17,386 nt of DNA from CAVXFS01 sp049582805 (GTDB taxonomy: Bacteria; Pseudomonadota; Gammaproteobacteria; Burkholderiales; Gallionellaceae). This document shows, in pieces, positions 14,932 through 17,386 of the stretch (positions within the stretch are counted from its first letter, which is position 1; every line of letters begins with the position of its first letter). Under the pieces are notes generated by a model. That model worked only from the letters and a program-made list of their open reading frames with translations. It made no database searches and was not told where the DNA came from. A program made the position numbers and the translations under genes. Where the stretch lies: positions 1-17,386 of the forward strand of contig JBAUUR010000057.1 of the NCBI GenBank assembly GCA_049582805.1, written 5' to 3'.

Positions 14932-15927
14932 TCAACCGCCGGTGTGCGACATGAAGCGTACGATCTGCGGCTCGTTTCGAGACAGGTCAAACTGGTGCCC
15001 GTAAGGCTTGGCAGCGACGGCTTGCAAAATGAGACTGCGCAAGGCTGCTTCGTCGCCTGCCCGGGCCGGGCCCATCAAGTCCACCTTGTTCTCGTTGCCC
15101 AGGCAGGGAAACAATTCTCCTCGGGCCGTGACACGCATGCGGTTGCAGTCCGCGCAAAAATTACGGGTGTGGGGCGAAATGAAGCCAATGCGGGTCTCAT
15201 GGCGGGGAATGCGCCAATAATGTGCAGGGCCGCCGCTGTTCTCTATGCTGGGTATCATTTCAAAACGCTGGCTGAGCTGTTCCAGCAGTTCCTGATTGCT
15301 GAAAAAAGAATCTGCGATGCGTTGCCCGGTCTTGCCCAGCGGCATCTGCTCGATAAAGCTGATATCGACTGCGTTTTGCAGGGCAAATTGCACCAGGGCC
15401 GGCAACTCGTGCAGGTTTACGTCGCGTTGCACCACGGTATTCAGTTTGATTCGACGGCTACCAAAAGCGGTAATTGCCGCATCTATCCCGCTCAGCACCT
15501 GATGCAGATTGCCGGTGCGGGTGATGTGATGGAATGATTCCGGATCGAGGCTGTCCAGGCTGATGTTGATGCGATCCATTCCGGCTTGAGCCAGTGGGCT
15601 TGCCATCCTGGCAAGCTGTGAGCCGTTGGTGGTAAGCGTCAGTTCGCGCAGTCCGTCAAGTTTGCGAATGCGTTGTGCCAGCCACAGCATATCTTTTCTT
15701 ACCAGGGGTTCTCCTCCGGTAAGCCGGATTTTGCTTACGCCCGACTCAACGAAAACTTTTGCAATCAGCAGGCATTCTTCCAGCGAGAGAATTTCGCTGC
15801 GCGGCATGAATTCCATTTTTTCCGACATGCAGTAGGTGCAGCGGAAATCACACCGATCGGTCAGCGACAAGCGTAGATAGGTGATCCTTCTGCCAAATCC
15901 GTCCAGTAACTGTTGAGTGCCGTTCAT
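14932..15927 (-). CDS. moaA: GTP 3',8-cyclase MoaA (radical SAM)
   Basis: A 331-residue radical SAM enzyme catalysing the first step of molybdopterin synthesis, conversion of GTP to 3',8-cyclo-GTP. The N-terminal SAM cluster is DRCDFRCTYCM (Cys26, Cys30, Cys33), followed by LTGGEPLVRKD and the NISLDSLD motif. The second cluster that binds GTP uses Cys258, Cys261 and Cys275 (NFCADCNRMRV...FPCLG). The protein ends in the conserved SHTGG, whose Gly-Gly tail is needed for activity in MoaA. Length is normal for the family. It is first in a moaA-mobA-mogA unit. moaC, moaD, moaE and moeA are not in the window. Only a weak ribosome site is visible at the ATG. Confidence 0.96.
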   Translation of the reverse strand: MNGTQQLLDGFGRRITYLRLSLTDRCDFRCTYCMSEKMEFMPRSEILSLEECLLIAKVFVESGVSKIRLTGGEPLVRKDMLWLAQRIRKLDGLRELTLTTNGSQLARMASPLAQAGMDRINISLDSLDPESFHHITRTGNLHQVLSGIDAAITAFGSRRIKLNTVVQRDVNLHELPALVQFALQNAVDISFIEQMPLGKTGQRIADSFFSNQELLEQLSQRFEMIPSIENSGGPAHYWRIPRHETRIGFISPHTRNFCADCNRMRVTARGELFPCLGNENKVDLMGPARAGDEAALRSLILQAVAAKPYGHQFDLSRNEPQIVRFMSHTGG

Positions 15928-16282
15928 GAGAATATCAGATGCGTTGGAAACACAATGTCGGTTGGATACTATATCGGCCTTTCCACTTCGAAGTCCATCG
16001 GAAATTTTAAGGGCGGGCGATGAAATGTAATGGGGAATTTGCCCGGGGTTGCTGGAAGCTTCGCTTGTTTAACCGCAGATCTTGAGTTATTGTGCCGGTT
16101 CATTTCCCGGATGGGCCGGATTTTTTGATTTGAATGCAGTATCCATTTGCGGTTCCGTATTCTACGCCAGCTATAAAAATTTGAGGTTCTGAGTATTAGC
16201 TGAGGGTTTGCCAGACTCCCGAAGAGGAGCCAGATAGATGTATTCCAGGAGGGGATTATGTGCCTTATTATGGGGAGCGCAT
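15928..16282. promoter_or_regulatory. divergent intergenic region between moaA and luxR
   Basis: 355 bp without a clear gene that must hold the promoters of moaA and luxR. Candidates are weak: TATAGT on the minus strand at 15968-15973 for moaA, and TATAAA at 16172-16177 with TTGCGG at 16147-16152 (19-bp spacing) for luxR. No clear lux-box-like dyad and no molybdenum-cofactor riboswitch fold could be recognised by eye. Confidence 0.4.
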
Positions 16283-16380
16283 ATGAAATCCTTCGATCAA
16301 TTTGCCGCCTTGCTCGACTGCGGCATGGAAGATGTTTGGAGCAAGGCAGTATTCAAGCTCGGAAAAGACTTTGGTTATGA
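16258..16380 (+). CDS. small out-of-frame ORF overlapping the luxR start
   Basis: Forty codons starting at ATG 16258 and ending at TGA 16378-16380, in a different frame from luxR. It is listed because AGGAGG just upstream (near 16248-16253) is a stronger ribosome site than luxR's own. The peptide (MCLIMGSAYEILRS...) has no recognisable motif. It may be a leader peptide that tunes luxR translation, or chance. Confidence 0.25.
   Translation: MCLIMGSAYEILRSICRLARLRHGRCLEQGSIQARKRLWL
16272..16277 (+). promoter_or_regulatory. ribosome binding site selecting the luxR start
   Basis: GGGGAG five bases before the ATG at 16283-16285. It supports this start over the in-frame ATG at 16238. Confidence 0.6.
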
Positions 16381-17008
16381 GCACGTGCTGATTGCCCTGG
16401 TGCCCAATCGCCAGATCGCATTGGAAAAAGCATTTATCCACAGCAATTATCCGCCACAGTGGCGCGCGATCTATGACAGCAGAAAACTGATTTACATAGA
16501 TCCGATGGTTCAACATTGCTGGACGCACTCGACGCCGCTGGTCTGGGGGCCGGGCATATTTACCAGCAGGCAGCAATTGGAAATGTACGAGGAGGCTTGC
16601 AACTATGGCCTGTGTTCCGGCATTACGTTGCCATTCCATGGGGCCGGCAGTGAAGTGGGGATGCTTTGTTTTGTCGACGACCTGTCGCGCAGAAGGCCCT
16701 CTCGCATGGAATTGGCCGAGTTGCCGGAACTGTCCCTGATGCGCGATTTTGTTTTTGAGTCATCTTTGCGGTTCGTGAATCCGGGCCTTCATGCGGCACA
16801 TTTGCCGTCAATTACTCCACGCGAAATGGAATGCCTCAAGTGGTGTGCCGAGGGCAAAAGTTCCTGGGATATTGCGCACATACTTCACTGTTCCGAAGCG
16901 GTGGTGAATTTTCATTTTGGGAATTTGCGCCGTAAATTCAATACGACTTCGCGTCGGCAGGCAGTTGTCAAAGCGATACGATACGGCTTGATCCACCCAT
17001 CAGCCTAG
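16283..17008 (+). CDS. LuxR-type AHL-responsive regulator (solo)
   Basis: A 241-residue quorum-sensing regulator. The N-terminal autoinducer-binding domain keeps the invariant residues of LuxR proteins: Trp60, Tyr64, Asp73, Pro74, Trp88 and Gly113, equivalent to TraR W57, Y61, D70, P71, W85 and G113. The C-terminal LuxR/GerE helix-turn-helix (about residues 178-236) keeps Glu181, Leu185 and Gly191 in TPREMECLKWCAEGKSSWDI. Both halves therefore look functional, and an acyl-homoserine lactone or related ligand is expected. No luxI synthase is in the window, so it is a solo or distantly paired regulator. The start at 16283 is supported by GGGGAG and gives the typical MKSFDQF beginning. It is divergent from the moa operon, which may be a target, though that is inference. 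Confidence 0.92.
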   Translation: MKSFDQFAALLDCGMEDVWSKAVFKLGKDFGYEHVLIALVPNRQIALEKAFIHSNYPPQWRAIYDSRKLIYIDPMVQHCWTHSTPLVWGPGIFTSRQQLEMYEEACNYGLCSGITLPFHGAGSEVGMLCFVDDLSRRRPSRMELAELPELSLMRDFVFESSLRFVNPGLHAAHLPSITPREMECLKWCAEGKSSWDIAHILHCSEAVVNFHFGNLRRKFNTTSRRQAVVKAIRYGLIHPSA

Positions 17009-17027
17009 TTTTCTGGTCACGGCGTGG

Positions 17028-17226
17028 AACGATGCCTCGACTCAATACTGAGCAGAGGCATAGTTTTGGCTCCGGCATAACATGCTGCGCATGTTAGCCT
17101 TCACCGAAACGATGCCTCGACTCAATACTTGGCGAATGGTAGTTTTGGCTCCGGCATAACATGCTACGCATGTTAGCCTTCACCGAAACGATGCCTCGAC
17201 TCAATACTGAGCCGAGGCATAGTTTT
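17028..17226. repeat. ~80-bp tandem repeat including the dnaB gene end
   Basis: Two full units (17028-17107 and 17108-17186) and a partial third (17187-17226), all starting AACGATGCCTCGACTCAATAC. Each full unit contains a GGCATAACATGC/GCATGTTAGCC hairpin (17074-17099 and 17153-17178). The partial unit overlaps the last codons of dnaB. Unit 1 still encodes NYASAQY and the stop on the minus strand. Unit 2 has lost a base and diverged. The region separates convergent luxR and dnaB. Confidence 0.85.
17191..17220. terminator. palindrome containing the dnaB stop codon
   Basis: ATGCCTCGACTCA and TGAGCCGAGGCAT form 13-base arms with one mismatch around a 4-base loop. The TGA of dnaB (17201-17203) is at the loop edge, so the hairpin is partly coding. 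A related copy is at 17031-17060. A role in transcript end formation is plausible, but there is no strong T-run. Confidence 0.45.
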
Positions 17227-17386
17227 CAAAGCGGGTGTACTCGCCGCGGAAGGTCAGTTCGATCTTGCCTATCGGGCCATTGCGCTGCTTGCCGATGATA
17301 ATTTCCGCTTTGCCCTTGTCGGGGGAATCCGGGTTGTAAACCTCATCGCGGTAAATAAACAGGATCAGGTCCGCATCCTGCTCGAT
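17201..17386 (-). CDS. dnaB: replicative DNA helicase DnaB, C-terminal fragment
   Basis: The last 61 codons and the stop of a DnaB-type replicative helicase, cut by the right edge. The translation opens IEQDADLILFIYRDEVYNPD, continues with SPDKGKAEIIIGKQRNGPIG, then KIELTFRGEYTRFENYASAQY. This contains the C-terminal RecA-like elements of DnaB: IEQDAD, the YRDE segment, the KAEIIIGKQRNGP arginine-finger region and the final F.g.Y.RFEN. DnaB unwinds the parental duplex at the replication fork. The gene end is part of an ~80-bp tandem repeat, and the stop codon lies in a palindrome. It is convergent with luxR. Confidence 0.93.
   Translation of the reverse strand: MEQDADLILFIYRDEVYNPDSPDKGKAEIIIGKQRNGPIGKIELTFRGEYTRFENYASAQY

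Noticed and set aside
15928..16282. Molybdenum-cofactor riboswitch or lux box upstream of moaA/luxR
   Set aside because: No conserved riboswitch core and no convincing 20-bp lux-type dyad could be identified by eye.

Overview
The window reads as bacterial chromosome of a Gram-negative proteobacterium, most likely a betaproteobacterium of the Nitrosomonadales/Gallionellaceae type. The basis is gene content (MogA, MobA and MoaA of proteobacterial type, DjlA, a YceH-family protein, a LuxR with a complete acyl-homoserine-lactone (AHL) pocket, a DnaB C-terminus) and intergenic DNA full of palindromic dispersed repeats. The assignment is inferred from protein resemblance and no database search was run.

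Region 1-5300 is accessory in character. It holds an orphan PhnD-like periplasmic binding protein (229-1104, +), an AT-rich hypothetical gene with a weak PIN-like N-terminus (1320-2393, -), a cytosolic SGNH hydrolase (2439-3302, -) and a DUF4143 AAA ATPase (3519-4679, -). These genes are interrupted and bracketed by three copies of a MITE-like repeat (1-136 inverted, 3414-3510, 5084-5254).

Region 4821-9888 is dominated by a very large SNF2-family ATPase (5713-9888, -). Its last ~160 bp occur twice more just beyond its stop codon (4821-4979 and 5305-5462). Both extra copies carry the same in-frame nonsense codon and each is fused to the same REP-like inverted pair. A further palindrome (5595-5651) lies between the inner copy and the gene.

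Region 9913-11533 is divergently oriented. Two near-identical -10 boxes (9913-9918 for -, 9974-9979 for +) overlap the most upstream ATGs of the SNF2 gene and djlA, so both genes probably start further in. djlA (TTG start at 10026) is followed by a REP-like hairpin and a yceH/DUF480 gene.

Region 11641-12939 (-) is a two-gene unit: a C1A papain-like cysteine peptidase followed by a DUF1353 protein. A 745-bp stretch with no convincing gene follows, carrying several hairpins.

Region 13700-15927 (-) is a molybdenum-cofactor operon in the order moaA, mobA, mogA, covering the first step of pterin formation, adenylylation of molybdopterin and guanylylation to the bis-MGD form. Divergent from it is an orphan luxR gene (16283-17008, +), with no luxI partner in view.

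Region 17028-17386 holds the C-terminus of the replicative helicase dnaB (-, cut by the window edge). Its last codons and stop belong to an ~80-bp tandem repeat that continues beyond the gene. The most unusual signal in the window is therefore that two unrelated genes on the same strand (SNF2 and dnaB) both have their 3' ends copied downstream together with palindromic DNA.
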